Numbered from the stretch's first letter, positions 26,501 through 33,696 are shown. The stretch is DNA of 64,000 bases from CAZBQJ01 sp964494085 (GCA_964494085.1 CAZBQJ010000002.1:204230-268229), one strand, 5' to 3'. Numbers and translations: made by a program. Notes: generated by a model not told the origin, from the letters alone.

Positions 26501-26706
26501 CTAAACGGTGCATTGACAGACATTTCTCTGGTCCCTCCCTTGAGTAGATAACCTTGAACCACGGGGGCCGGTATCAATGGGTAGGTCGCCACTCCAGCCA
26601 AAACCAGAATCAGCAAGATCACAAAAGCCGTCATCCAGCCTTTGAAACGACGATCTGACCAAAGAGAGAAACCTTTATCTGTCTTCGTTTCCTTGTTTTT
26701 TTTCAT
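20521..26706 (-). CDS. Giant membrane-anchored alpha-2-macroglobulin-like protein with thioester motif
   Basis: 2061 aa from the preferred ATG. A short Lys-rich cytoplasmic tail and one transmembrane helix (about 20-42) anchor it outside the cell. Several Big_5-like Ig domains follow (PAPVVQ..., SSDVPADAKINIMFDRPL), then macroglobulin domains with the TDRPIYRPGQAVFFKG signature, the bait region near a Gly-rich stretch (GGGGGALAKRGEF), and the thioester domain with YPYGCTEQ at about residue 1565. The Cys and Gln for the thioester are both present. Bacterial A2Ms trap foreign proteases to protect the cell wall. In proteobacteria they pair with PbpC; here a class A PBP lies about 4 kb away, not adjacent. 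A TTG 13 codons upstream is a weaker start. Confidence 0.93.
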   Translation of the reverse strand: MKKNKETKTDKGFSLWSDRRFKGWMTAFVILLILVLAGVATYPLIPAPVVQGYLLKGGTREMSVNAPFRITFSQLMNNSSVEKNFKITPALEGSFSWEGNTLNFAPTDQIKIGETYQITIGTGAKGIFQKSLESEYSEFYQIVAAPKVVLMTPNAGSSDVPADAKINIMFDRPLGGLTTLSAGRDKFPEIRLEPAVNGRFKWLGTSALQFIPDRLNKATSYTLTVPKGTAVTDGGYTEEEFSQSFETERPLVLSMLSTDAQNDSDFSPKSALKVTFNQAVDLGSAGEMIKLQRIEKDKTVEESVRVRYFNQNDWKAEQDRSNQLMEMNQLDDVKVETDTKAVDLPKPEIPDQAELAQSLIIESSTGLQPESKYVLLIKSGLKGMKGPLTTVEDRSFSFNVAGALKILSSDYLPEGQDNRLANPIFKFSNPLNLHSFQNKVNVSPTNKNDDGTVIVPDANIYESSNSLRIGYDFKPATDYVVTIAEGIQDIFGNIAAEPVVIKFRTGNYKPSFNLEKGTDISIVDGSKAAAFYLKSVNIDKAEIKLKKLSNDDFANMYADGYINYNDLSVPRGESEWVGEMPVKLELNQRGHTLMDLDQLNGSKLLPGFYYLEVSAPNVTTTRCLYDWQTDHPGCQEAPKVEKTLLVISRSALAVKYSAEQMMIWATDLQNGEPINNMDITVFDSAKKHTLKAVTNINGIAKIDLPKNPDGNYLDYLVFGAKDNDQTFTHTTWSDGVAPWNFNIDYQNVTPQYYMYLYTDRPIYRPGQAVFFKGILRQEKDYKFQLPESKKMAVTVFDSEGNQIYQQELGLSANGTIEGNLQLGQNISSGDYQIVAKLIDQKGPEWLNNFDASFKVYEYRKPDYKLDLTPDKKDYINGQTASVKVEVGYFFGAPLADAEVKWTLKGQDYYYILPEELANKLAGSWFSFAEEGYFCYWGCQSGSEVISQGTGKTDAKGVATISLPFNLNDKKISQIYTLEATVTNANNQSVSNRVDMAVHKGEFYLGVRSQDYLVSKDQPAKIQVLAVSTEGKTMPGKTLQVSSYERTWNTVKRKSVDGDYYFENNYDDKLLETKNVTTDGDGLGSVEFNLKQGGDFKIEATAKDSRGNQVKSSTSVYVSSGDFVNWGSENNDQIELVTDKMEYKVGDTAKILIKSPYRNVYALVTYEKDQVLDQKVIKLDSNSQTIEVPITERFQPNAFVSVVIVKGNAYDAGLGVPADGGVDERQVASFKVGYASLQVNTENKRLNIAVNSDKARYAPGETVKLQVKSTDFSGKAVAADLSIAVVDESVLSLTNSVTADLLNVFYRKRMLGVSFAETLTKALSRINVQVEAGMKGGGGGALAKRGEFKDTAFYQADLFTDESGNGSVEFKLPDNLTSWQVMAVGISDDTKSTQALVGSGKYSFVVNKDILIRPVLPRFMTSGDEMQISAIVHNYTADTQNVKVTLQADGLELKSPADQNIVVKSGTDQKVNWEIRVGNTENAKIEFIAVANGGERGDSVEFNLPVHQSSFPETVAVGKVLDGEEKQLEKVWLPSGLDLSKGRLQISIAATLAGTLNEGLKYLISYPYGCTEQIASSILPNLALKQLIDTGKFQTKDLPAATMDKNVNAGLQQLYKNQQPNGGFGLWLNSQSNAYLTAYMVDTLYQAKLAGYAVDKAVMDKALGYLHNYVYGKANVSEDPKFTANNKAFVLYVMSEVGQGDLALNNNLYDQKDLLRVVSKAYLAMSLQTLNAQKPDQGITGKITELKKDLENAAEQTPRGATITEKDLDYSLFDTNTRTTAVVLRTLNRIQPDNPLIPKIVSGLLMGKKGGHFETTQETAVSLLALIEYLKTSNELSPAFEAQIGLNGEQILDANFTSSNVFEVKKQQIVLKDLLPNNLDNELSFQKIGTGKMYADLDLQYYLPIDQQKAENEGIDVVQEYYSIDDTRMEHPLHSVKVGQNLHGHLTIITPEDRHYLMVEDFLPAGLEGIDFNLNTAEQGLQKEEKGCYYADCSSWYFQHSEIKDDRLMYFADFLPKGVYELDYYVRATSVGKFADLPTLAQETYYPEVFGRTAGKLLEITE

Positions 26707-26735
26707 ATTTTTATTACAGCTAATAAACTTTGAAA

Positions 26736-27677
26736 CTATTTCCAAAATCCCTTTCCCTTATCCAGACCAAGGCCTGATTCTTTGGCCAATTCCTGGTATA
26801 AAGTTTTTTCCTTTTTGGAAAGTTTGGAGGGAATAATCACGTTGATTTTCACAAAATGATCGCCTTTTTCTTCGCTGTGTAATTTCTTTACTCCATAACC
26901 CTTCAGTTTGAAGACCTTTCCCGGTTGTGTTCCTGCGGGAATTTTCACTTTCACTTCGCCCTGGAGAGTCTTTACCTTTATTTCTCCTCCTAAAATTGCC
27001 ATCAAATTACTGACTCCTTCATTACTATGGACATCATAATTGTTTCTTACCCAATCTTTATGCGGAGTGATCCTAATATGTACATACAAATCCCCGCTGG
27101 GCCCACCATTGACCCCGGGTTCACCTTTTCCGGACAATCTGACTACTGAATCATTATCCACGCCCGCCGGTATCTTTACTTTAATATTCTCAGAACTCTT
27201 TTCCCCGCCCCGCCCCGGCCTGGTAATCATCAATTCTTTTTCAGATCCAAAAGCGGCTTCCTCAAAAGTCACCCTTAGTTCAAATTCCAGATTTCTACCT
27301 TTGCGAGGGCCGTTACTGCGGCCTCCAAAACCACTGAAAAAGGCTTCGAAAATGTCGGAAAAGCCTTGTCCATCGAAATTCGACTGGAATCCATTAAAGT
27401 CAAATCCTCCGGCACCATATCCGCCACCTCCGAACCCGCTTCCTCCGCCGGCAAAATTGGCCCCCGCTTCTCCAAATTGGTCGTAAGCGGCTTTTTTCTG
27501 TGGATCACTGAGCGTTTCGTAAGCCTTGTTTATCTCTTTAAATTTTTCCTCGGCGGTTTTGTCGCCCTTATGTTTGTCCGGGTGCCATTCCATCGCCAGC
27601 TTGCGGTAAGCCCGTTTAAAGTCAGCTTCTACAGCATCTTTCTGCACTCCCAAGATTTCATAATAGTCTCTAGCCAT
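26736..27677 (-). CDS. DnaJ-family co-chaperone lacking the zinc-finger domain
   Basis: Stimulates DnaK ATP hydrolysis and delivers unfolded proteins. The J domain (1-70) has HPD at residues 32-34, and a Gly/Phe-rich linker covers about 75-120. The two C-terminal beta-barrel domains carry KVKIPAGVDNDSVVRLSGKGEPG and the ILGGEIKVKTLQGEVKVKIPAGTQ-type block. The four CxxCxGxG zinc repeats of classical DnaJ are missing, so by architecture it is a type II (CbpA-like) protein, 313 aa. It may still be the main DnaJ of a small genome. It is the first gene of a minus-strand unit with the A2M-like gene 29 nt downstream. No dnaK or grpE is in the window. Confidence 0.93.
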   Translation of the reverse strand: MARDYYEILGVQKDAVEADFKRAYRKLAMEWHPDKHKGDKTAEEKFKEINKAYETLSDPQKKAAYDQFGEAGANFAGGGSGFGGGGYGAGGFDFNGFQSNFDGQGFSDIFEAFFSGFGGRSNGPRKGRNLEFELRVTFEEAAFGSEKELMITRPGRGGEKSSENIKVKIPAGVDNDSVVRLSGKGEPGVNGGPSGDLYVHIRITPHKDWVRNNYDVHSNEGVSNLMAILGGEIKVKTLQGEVKVKIPAGTQPGKVFKLKGYGVKKLHSEEKGDHFVKINVIIPSKLSKKEKTLYQELAKESGLGLDKGKGFWK

Positions 27678-27831
27678 TTATTTACTAACAGCTGTTAAAG
27701 TTTATTCCAAAAAGATTCTGGCACTAAATTTAACAGATTGCTAATTACATAACAAGATCAGTAGAAATTTTCTTGTAATTATTCCCAACTTATTGCACAA
27801 TCAGCACCACTAGGTAATATTATCTGTCTTT

Positions 27832-27907
27832 GCGACCATAGCTCAGTTGGTAGAGCGCCTCGTTGACGTCGAGGAGGTCAGAGGTTCGAATCCTCTTGGT
27901 CGCACCA
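27832..27907 (+). tRNA. tRNA-Val(GAC)
   Basis: 76 nt including CCA. Acceptor GCGACCA/TGGTCGC, D-arm GCTC..GAGC, anticodon loop TTGACGT (GAC) in a CCTCG/CGAGG stem, T-loop TTCGAAT. Confidence 0.96.
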
Positions 27908-27927
27908 GTAAGAACCTTTGGCCGTGC

Positions 27928-28002
27928 GGTCCTATCGTCTAACGGTTAGGACGTCGCCTTCTCAAGGCGAAAATCGGAGTTCGATTCTCCGTAGGACTAC
28001 CA
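27928..28002 (+). tRNA. tRNA-Glu(CTC)
   Basis: 75 nt including CCA. Anticodon loop TTCTCAA (CTC) in a CGCCT-type stem, T-arm CGGAG-TTCGATT-CTCCG. The first acceptor pair is G-U. Lies 20 nt after tRNA-Val. Confidence 0.95.
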
Positions 28003-28021
28003 AGTTGCCCGACTAGAAGAG

Positions 28022-28049
28022 TTGACTTTATTACAAAAAGTGCTATAGA
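28022..28049 (+). promoter_or_regulatory. Promoter upstream of the G+C-rich unknown gene
   Basis: TTGACT (28022-28027), 16 nt and TATAGA (28044-28049, within TGCTATAGAT). Transcription would give a leader of about 165 nt. That leader contains an imperfect 8-bp hairpin (CTGGCAAG...CTTGCCGG, about 28135-28175) followed by a T-rich run, so it could be attenuated. Confidence 0.5.
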
Positions 28050-28223
28050 TATAAATATAGATTTTCTCAACAAATAAATAGTTAAATCTACCTATCTAAT
28101 CCGTCTAAAGTAGACTGTATCTTGCTGGCAAGTTATTTGCTTAGTCTTGCCGGCAGAATAACATTTTGCTTTTTGAAAACTCGGTTGATATTTTCTTCTA
28201 AAAGAAGGAGGCGAGAAATCAAC

Positions 28224-29165
28224 ATGCCTATTAATCTGAAGATTCGGCCTGATGTTGCCTCGTGGTCGCGAGAGGAGTTCGTCCGAGAGACGCCTCCCTA
28301 CTCGATCGCCCTCGACGGTATCGTCAGGGGTCCTTCCTGGTGGAACATGAAGGACAAGCGAGCCAACTTTAACCATCATGAGGATTGCCACAGGCAATCG
28401 ACTCGAGCGACCTGTGAGCAGGTCTATCTGGCCATTTTGCAGGGATTTTACAAATCTTTCCAGAATGGCGACATCATCGAACTGAACATCTATGTCAATG
28501 ACTGTGATGAGGATGTTTGTACGTCGGTTTTCCTCCTCCGCAACCGCCAGATGATCGGCAAAGGCGAAAGCAGTCGTCTGCGTCGTCTGGTCGAAACCGA
28601 AGGGAAGATCGATGCCACGGGAGGATGCTACAGGCTTTCCGTCAAAGCTCAAATCTGGGCAGAGTTTGCCTGGATTTTCGCGCCCTATCGCCGTTTCCGT
28701 TTGAGTGGAGGTCTCTTTCAAAGGGATCCGATCGCCTACAAGCAGGTGATCGATCAGGTGGGGGAACGCATCATGGCCAATATTCAAGGTCGTGGTGAAT
28801 CCATTCCTTTGACCAAGGATCTGCTTTGCTACCAACGCATTGGCGGAGGGCCCAATTGGTCCATGATCATCGAAAAGGGTGAGTACGGTCGCCAGGGCGC
28901 CATCAATGATGGTATCGAGGCTTTCGTCTCTGTTCGGGAACGCCAGGATGGGAGTTATTCCTATACTTACGGCAAAATCTCCGAATGGATCCCCTTCGAT
29001 GTCACTGGCTTGATGGAGCACCTCAACCAAATCGATGGTTTGACTGGTCACTCCGATTGCCATGGCGGTTCGGACACGGTCGGTGGTTCTCCCCGAATCA
29101 GCGGCTGTAAACATAGTCCTTCAGAAATGGAGAAAATTATCAACGAGTATCAAGCTCGCAAATAA
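28224..29165 (+). CDS. Conserved-looking protein of unknown function, G+C-rich codons
   Basis: A soluble 313-aa protein preceded by a strong AAGGAGG Shine-Dalgarno 9-15 nt before ATG 28224. It is unusually rich in ordered polar motifs suggestive of an enzyme: ALDGIVRGPSW, NFNHHEDCHRQSTRATCEQV, VNDCDEDVC and a C-terminal GHSDCHGGSDTVGGSPR. The His, Asp and Cys clusters could bind metal, and the NHHED plus D-DED pattern faintly recalls DHH-type phosphoesterases, but I cannot place it in a family. G/C-ending codons contrast sharply with the neighbours, and it sits between tRNA genes with its own promoter and terminator-like hairpin. Both features suggest horizontal acquisition. A long ORF on the other strand is its shadow. 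Confidence 0.8.
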   Translation: MPINLKIRPDVASWSREEFVRETPPYSIALDGIVRGPSWWNMKDKRANFNHHEDCHRQSTRATCEQVYLAILQGFYKSFQNGDIIELNIYVNDCDEDVCTSVFLLRNRQMIGKGESSRLRRLVETEGKIDATGGCYRLSVKAQIWAEFAWIFAPYRRFRLSGGLFQRDPIAYKQVIDQVGERIMANIQGRGESIPLTKDLLCYQRIGGGPNWSMIIEKGEYGRQGAINDGIEAFVSVRERQDGSYSYTYGKISEWIPFDVTGLMEHLNQIDGLTGHSDCHGGSDTVGGSPRISGCKHSPSEMEKIINEYQARK

Positions 29166-29167
29166 AT

Positions 29168-29212
29168 AGAGGCTGGTCAACGCTCCTTAACCGGAAAAAC
29201 GTGCCAGCCTCT
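29168..29212 (+). terminator. Possible terminator after the G+C-rich gene
   Basis: AGAGGCTGG pairs with CCAGCCTCT (9 bp) across a 27-nt loop, starting 3 nt after the stop codon, with a T-rich stretch about 15 nt further on. The long loop makes efficiency uncertain. Confidence 0.45.
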
Positions 29213-29279
29213 TCAACATTTGCTCTTTTTATCAAGCAAACATATAATGGGCCTGCTAAAGAAATAAACATAAAAGGTC

Positions 29280-29855
29280 ATGGACCTAAAATTATCCTGG
29301 GATTTATTCATCATCGTTTTCTTTGCCATCGTTACGGCATACAGTTTTATTATTGGCCGGGAGGATACTTTGAAAATCATTATCGGCACTTATGTCGCTA
29401 CTCTTTCCGCTGATGGTTTTGGCAATCTCTTTGAAAAGTTTGTTGGCCAAACCAGTTTTTTTACCAAACTGATCAAGTTTCTGGGCCTGGAAGGCGGTCC
29501 GACAGAACTGACCGGAATTTTCAAGATACTTCTCTTTATTACAGTCATAGTATTACTGACAATCTTTGGAGATTATGAAGTCCAGGAGGCTCCGGAACAG
29601 AATTCTTTTATAAAAATCCTCATCCTTTCTACTTTAGCCATACTCAGCGGTGGATTGATACTCAGTACAGTTATTGTTTTCGCCAATGGCGGAAGTCTGA
29701 TCAGTGGCACTTCGGCCATTTCTGATACTTTCAAAAATGTTTACGATCAATCCCGCTTGGTCAGAGGGCTTCTCGACTGGCATGACGTCTGGTTTGCCCT
29801 GCCCGGATTACTGTTTGTAGGCATCAGTATTATCCAAAAAAATAAATCTTCTTGA
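29280..29855 (+). CDS. Integral membrane protein, unknown function
   Basis: 191 aa with about five hydrophobic helices (about 9-28, 33-52, 82-100, 113-137, 168-186). The sequence starts MDLKLSWDLFIIVFFAIVTA. No catalytic motif is evident. Base composition is like the bulk of the window, unlike the preceding gene. Located between the foreign-looking gene and tRNA-Lys. No assigned family. Confidence 0.7.
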   Translation: MDLKLSWDLFIIVFFAIVTAYSFIIGREDTLKIIIGTYVATLSADGFGNLFEKFVGQTSFFTKLIKFLGLEGGPTELTGIFKILLFITVIVLLTIFGDYEVQEAPEQNSFIKILILSTLAILSGGLILSTVIVFANGGSLISGTSAISDTFKNVYDQSRLVRGLLDWHDVWFALPGLLFVGISIIQKNKSS

Positions 29856-29915
29856 TTTGTGTAAATTTCGTAAGTAAAATTGCGCGCGTTAGGTAAACGT
29901 GTTTTTGAAATTGAT

Positions 29916-29991
29916 GGGTCAGTAGCTCAGCTGGTAGAGCAGCGCCCTTTTAAGGCGATGGTCCCCGGTTCAATCCCGGGCTGACCCACCA
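29916..29991 (+). tRNA. tRNA-Lys(TTT)
   Basis: 76 nt including CCA. Acceptor GGGTCAG/CTGACCC, D-arm GCTC..GAGC, anticodon loop CTTTTAA (TTT) in a CGCC/GGCG stem, T-loop TTCAATC. Confidence 0.96.
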
Positions 29992-30096
29992 AATGGAATA
30001 AATTGAAGATTTTTTAAACTGAGTCCGACTTAATTCACACTTGATCGTCAAGGTGTTTTTGAACTGTTTACTTGATTATCCACTTTCTTTAATTAA

Positions 30097-30102
30097 TATA
30101 AT
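30097..30102 (+). promoter_or_regulatory. -10 box upstream of the HTH-PBP operon
   Basis: A perfect TATAAT 53 nt before the start of the HTH gene. A -35 is not clear (TTGATT lies 19 nt upstream, a longer than usual spacing). Confidence 0.4.
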
Positions 30103-30155
30103 GACACAGCTTGTTTCCTAGAGAAACTGCCAAGACCATTTAACTAGTCAAACCC

Positions 30156-30593
30156 ATGGCCGAAACCTTGTATACTATTCAAGAGGCTGCAGAAGCAGCA
30201 AACAAATCAGTACAAACTATTCGCAGGGCGCTCAAGTCAAAAAAGCTCGTCGGCAAAAAACAAAAAACTCCCCAAGGATTTAATTATCTGATCGGCGAAG
30301 AATCATTATTCAGTTTTTATAAAGTCGAAAGACCCCATGGAAAAGTCAAAGGGGCTAATTTGAGCTCAGCCGAGCAAACTTCTCTGGTGACCGAGTTCGC
30401 CTCCAAAGAAGAGGTTCTAGATCAAAAAAAAGTACTCGACCGTTTGGTTGACGAAAATCGTAAGGACAAAGATACTTTTATGCGCTTCGTAAAGGTCTTC
30501 CAGGAGCGTTTCACTTCTCTGGAAAGTCAGGTAAAACTCCTAGAAGAACCCGGCAAGAAAAAACGCTGGTTTGAATTCTGGAAGAAAGTCTAG
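30156..30593 (+). CDS. MerR/excisionase-like HTH protein with C-terminal coiled coil
   Basis: 145 aa. The N-terminal winged HTH (residues 5-50, YTIQEAAEAANKSVQTIRRAL) resembles MerR/excisionase-type DNA-binding domains. A charged helical segment (about 85-135) probably forms a coiled coil for self-association, and the C-terminus is Lys/Trp rich (KKKRWFEFWKK), which could bind membrane. It lies 18 nt upstream of the PBP gene in one operon, so it may regulate or localise cell-wall synthesis. The function is inferred from position only. Confidence 0.75.
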   Translation: MAETLYTIQEAAEAANKSVQTIRRALKSKKLVGKKQKTPQGFNYLIGEESLFSFYKVERPHGKVKGANLSSAEQTSLVTEFASKEEVLDQKKVLDRLVDENRKDKDTFMRFVKVFQERFTSLESQVKLLEEPGKKKRWFEFWKKV

Positions 30594-30611
30594 TAGCAAC
30601 CGGCTCTAAAA

Positions 30612-33071
30612 ATGTCCAAAACCGATCAAAGACCGTTGTTGAAAATTTTCCTCATAATTTTGGCCGGTCTTTTTTTTATGGTGTTGGCGGGTTATGTTTA
30701 CATTGCTTATCTTCTGCCGGTCCCCGAGACGCTTTTACTCAATCCTCGTCATCTTTCCACCAAAATATTTGATCGTCAGGGGACTTTGTTGTATGAAATC
30801 CTCAGTCCTGCGGCAGGGCGCAAAACCTATGCCAAGCTATCCGATCTTCCCCCGCTGTTCATCAAGGCTACTGTAGTCAGTGAAGATCAGGAATTCTATC
30901 AACATTCGGGAGTTGATTTGGGGGCTATGGGTCGGGCACTTTTTTTTAATTCGATCAATCAAAAAATCACTAGTGGTGCCAGTACCATCACTCAGCAACT
31001 GGTGCGTAATTTACTGGGAACCAATCGCGATCGGAACCTTTCTGAAAAACTCTTGGAGGCGGTCTACTCAATTCGCCTCAGCCACCTCTACTCCAAAGAC
31101 CAGGTACTGGAGCAATATCTGAATACGGTCTATTTCGGCAATCTGGCCTATGGCGTGGCTGAGGCTTCACAAAATTACTTTGGCAAGGATTTAGCCAACC
31201 TCGATTTGGCGGAAATCAGCATCTTGGCCGGTCTGCCACAATCTCCCGCCAACTATAATCCCTTGGTAAATTTGCCCAAGGCCAAAAAACGCCAGCAATA
31301 TGTCCTGAATCGCCTGGTCGAAGCAGGGGAGATCGCTCAATCCGAAGCCGATCAGGCCGCTCAGGAAACTCTCCATTTCGCCAGTGGCAAAACCTCCATC
31401 GAAGCTCCTCATTTCGTCCATCATATTCTGGCGGAGTTGGAGGACCGCTATGGTCAGGATTTCGTTTATAGTGGGATTTCCGTTACCACCACCCTCGATT
31501 TGAATCTCCAAAAGAAAGCTCAACAAATCGTTGATTTCCAACTCGACAAGATCAAAGACAAGCATGTCACCAATGCCGCCGTTCTGGCGGCGGAACCGGA
31601 CACCGGCCAAATCCGTGTTTGGCTGGGCAGCAAAGATTATTTCGATGACCGGATCGCCGGTCAGGTAGATCTGATCACTTCGCTCCGTCAGCCCGGTTCC
31701 GCCCTCAAACCATTTCTCTATTTACTGGCTCTCCAAAAGGGCTACACCTTGGCCTCAATTCTGGAGGATCTCCCTCTCAAAATAAAAACTCCCCAGGGAG
31801 TTTACGCCCCTCTCAATTACGATTTGGATTTTCACGGACCGGTGCGGGTCAAAGAAGCGTTGGCCAATTCTTTCAATATTCCCGCTGTCCGTCTGCAGGA
31901 GAAACTGGGTACCGCTAACTTCCTCAACTTTCTCCGCCGCCTGGGCTTGGATAGTCTGGATCAACCGGCCGAATATTATGGGGATTCGCTGACCCTGGGC
32001 GGCGGAGAAATCCGTTTGGTTGACCTGGCCAACGCTTACTTAACTCTAGCGAATTACGGCCAAAAGAAGCCGTTTTCCGACCTACTTTTGATCACAGGTT
32101 CCAGCGGTAAAACGATTTATCGATGGGCTCCTCCGGCCGGACAAAATATTCTTGGACCGGCCGCCCGTCAACTGTCTTACTTGATTATCAGTGCCATCAG
32201 CGATCCTCAGGCCCGTTTGAAAAGTTTTGGTCAGGGCAATGTTTTGGAGCTTTCCATACCGGCAGCAGCCAAGACCGGCACTACCAGGAATTTCAAAGAC
32301 AATTGGACTTTTGGTTTTTCTACCAATCTTTTGACGGCGGTTTGGGTGGGCAATGCCGACGCTACACCCATGCAAAACATCTCCGGAATCGATGGAGCCG
32401 GACCGATTTGGCATGATTTCATGGAATATTTTCATAAATATCAGCATGCCAACCTCGGCAAGTCTTCTGTCTTCCGTATCCCGCAGGGCTTGAAGCAAAT
32501 CTCCATTTGTGTCATTTCCGGACTTCTCCCCGGAGAAAATTGCCGGGCCAATTTGGAAGAATGGTTTCTCGTCGGAACAGAGCCACAAACAGTCGATAAC
32601 TTTTGGCAAAAATTCACTTGTCCGGATGGTCCCAGATATTTCATCGTTTATCCTTATCCTTACCACAGTTGGGCCAATGAGCATGGTTACAAACCAAATC
32701 CTTCCTGTCAGCAAATCTCCTTTTCCACTACCACCAATGAACAACCGGACAATCCATTGGAATTGATTTCTCCTCTGGCCGGTGACGCTTTTCAAATAAA
32801 CTCCAATATCCCCTTGGAAAGCCAGAAAATCCCGATCAGTCTGGTCTTGCATCCATTTACACCGGCTGATGCGCCGGCTGTGATTAGCCATCTCCAGCTA
32901 ATGATCAACGATCAAGTGATCGAAACCCGGTATCTAAGCGACTTTACCGCCCCTCTGGAAATCCATTCGAAATGGTTACCCAAAGTCGGAGCACATACCC
33001 TGAAAATCACCGTTTACTCTTCCGACAGCCAAATCATCACTTCCGAGAGCCTAAATTTCCTGGTTAGCTGA
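30612..33071 (+). CDS. Bifunctional class A penicillin-binding protein (PBP1C-like)
   Basis: Polymerises glycan strands and cross-links peptides outside the membrane. A single N-terminal helix (about 12-33) is followed by the GT51 glycosyltransferase domain (about 60-230) with VVSEDQEFYQHSGVD, SGASTITQQLVRNLL and the QYLNTVYFG motif. The transpeptidase domain has SxxK in QPGSALKPF, the SxN motif in ANSFNIPAV, and KTG in AAKTGTTRNFKDNW. A C-terminal Ig-like domain (about 720-819) resembles the PBP1C C-terminal domain. Length 819 aa. PbpC-type enzymes often pair with A2M-like proteins; the giant A2M of this window lies about 4 kb upstream on the opposite strand. Confidence 0.94.
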   Translation: MSKTDQRPLLKIFLIILAGLFFMVLAGYVYIAYLLPVPETLLLNPRHLSTKIFDRQGTLLYEILSPAAGRKTYAKLSDLPPLFIKATVVSEDQEFYQHSGVDLGAMGRALFFNSINQKITSGASTITQQLVRNLLGTNRDRNLSEKLLEAVYSIRLSHLYSKDQVLEQYLNTVYFGNLAYGVAEASQNYFGKDLANLDLAEISILAGLPQSPANYNPLVNLPKAKKRQQYVLNRLVEAGEIAQSEADQAAQETLHFASGKTSIEAPHFVHHILAELEDRYGQDFVYSGISVTTTLDLNLQKKAQQIVDFQLDKIKDKHVTNAAVLAAEPDTGQIRVWLGSKDYFDDRIAGQVDLITSLRQPGSALKPFLYLLALQKGYTLASILEDLPLKIKTPQGVYAPLNYDLDFHGPVRVKEALANSFNIPAVRLQEKLGTANFLNFLRRLGLDSLDQPAEYYGDSLTLGGGEIRLVDLANAYLTLANYGQKKPFSDLLLITGSSGKTIYRWAPPAGQNILGPAARQLSYLIISAISDPQARLKSFGQGNVLELSIPAAAKTGTTRNFKDNWTFGFSTNLLTAVWVGNADATPMQNISGIDGAGPIWHDFMEYFHKYQHANLGKSSVFRIPQGLKQISICVISGLLPGENCRANLEEWFLVGTEPQTVDNFWQKFTCPDGPRYFIVYPYPYHSWANEHGYKPNPSCQQISFSTTTNEQPDNPLELISPLAGDAFQINSNIPLESQKIPISLVLHPFTPADAPAVISHLQLMINDQVIETRYLSDFTAPLEIHSKWLPKVGAHTLKITVYSSDSQIITSESLNFLVS

Positions 33072-33215
33072 ATCGTCAAAAACAGTAGTAGTATAATAAT
33101 TGTCCGCCTTGTCACCTGTATTATTGAAACGAATGGGTCCTACGAAAGTTAATATTAGTGCTTGCCAGTGAGCGAAACACAAAAAACAGCTGGAAATCAG
33201 TCAGAACTGGCTTAA

Positions 33216-33244
33216 TTGACATCAAAACAACCCTCAAGTAAATT
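33216..33244 (+). promoter_or_regulatory. Strong promoter of the S-layer-type gene
   Basis: Consensus TTGACA (33216-33221), exactly 17 nt, then TAAATT (33239-33244). The predicted start near 33251 leaves a leader of about 445 nt before the ATG. The preceding 145 nt after the PBP stop show no other feature. Confidence 0.7.
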
Positions 33245-33250
33245 TCCCCA

Positions 33251-33696
33251 GCAACTAATCCGCAACAGATTTAGCGTTTAAGTAGTGAGTTCTAAGGTCC
33301 TCACCCTTTAGAAAATATTCTTAAGCGCTGAGTACAGCTGAAACGGTTGATCCCTGAGTACGTTGAAAAATAGCGGGTAATCGGATCGGATAAATTATCG
33401 ATCAGATTGCAGCAGGTGCATCGTTGGGTTTCCCCCCGGGAACAAACTTCATGATGGCACGGCAAGGGTTTACTGGATTAATGGCCTGTCTAAAAGGTCC
33501 GGTCTGCTTTCGGGCGGAACATCTAGGCTAATCCTGACAATGTTCCCCATCAAATTGGCCATCCGGCCAAATCTTTCAAAGTTTATCTCTAAACTTCAGA
33601 TCCGCTTTTACTCAAGTAAAAAAGGCGGTCACAATTGTATGCGACAGATCTATTCTTCGTGTACGCAGGTATTTATCTATATATTTATTTCTAATT
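33251..33696 (+). ncRNA. Long structured 5' leader of the SLH-protein mRNA
   Basis: About 445 nt with no convincing ORF. Visible structure includes an imperfect hairpin of about 13 bp at 33379-33408 (AATC-GATCG-ATAA...TTAT-CGATC-GATT) and two copies of CTGAGTAC (33328-33335, 33354-33361), each followed by a similar GCTGAAA/GTTGAAA stretch. It resembles none of the riboswitch, RNase P, tmRNA or SRP consensus sequences I could compare by eye. Long leaders are common for abundant S-layer mRNAs, where they stabilise the transcript. A regulatory RNA is possible. Confidence 0.5.

Noticed and set aside
28092..29114. Minus-strand ORF of 340 aa opposite the G+C-rich gene
   Set aside because: The plus-strand gene has a strong Shine-Dalgarno and promoter; long antisense frames are expected in G+C-rich sequence.
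32082..32891. Minus-strand ORF of 269 aa within the PBP gene
   Set aside because: Antisense to conserved transpeptidase motifs; no ribosome-binding site or recognisable domain.
33072..33696. RNase P RNA, tmRNA, SRP RNA or a known riboswitch in the long intergenic region
   Set aside because: I looked for the RNase P core, tmRNA ends and tag, the SRP GGAA-loop domain and GEMM-like motifs and found none.
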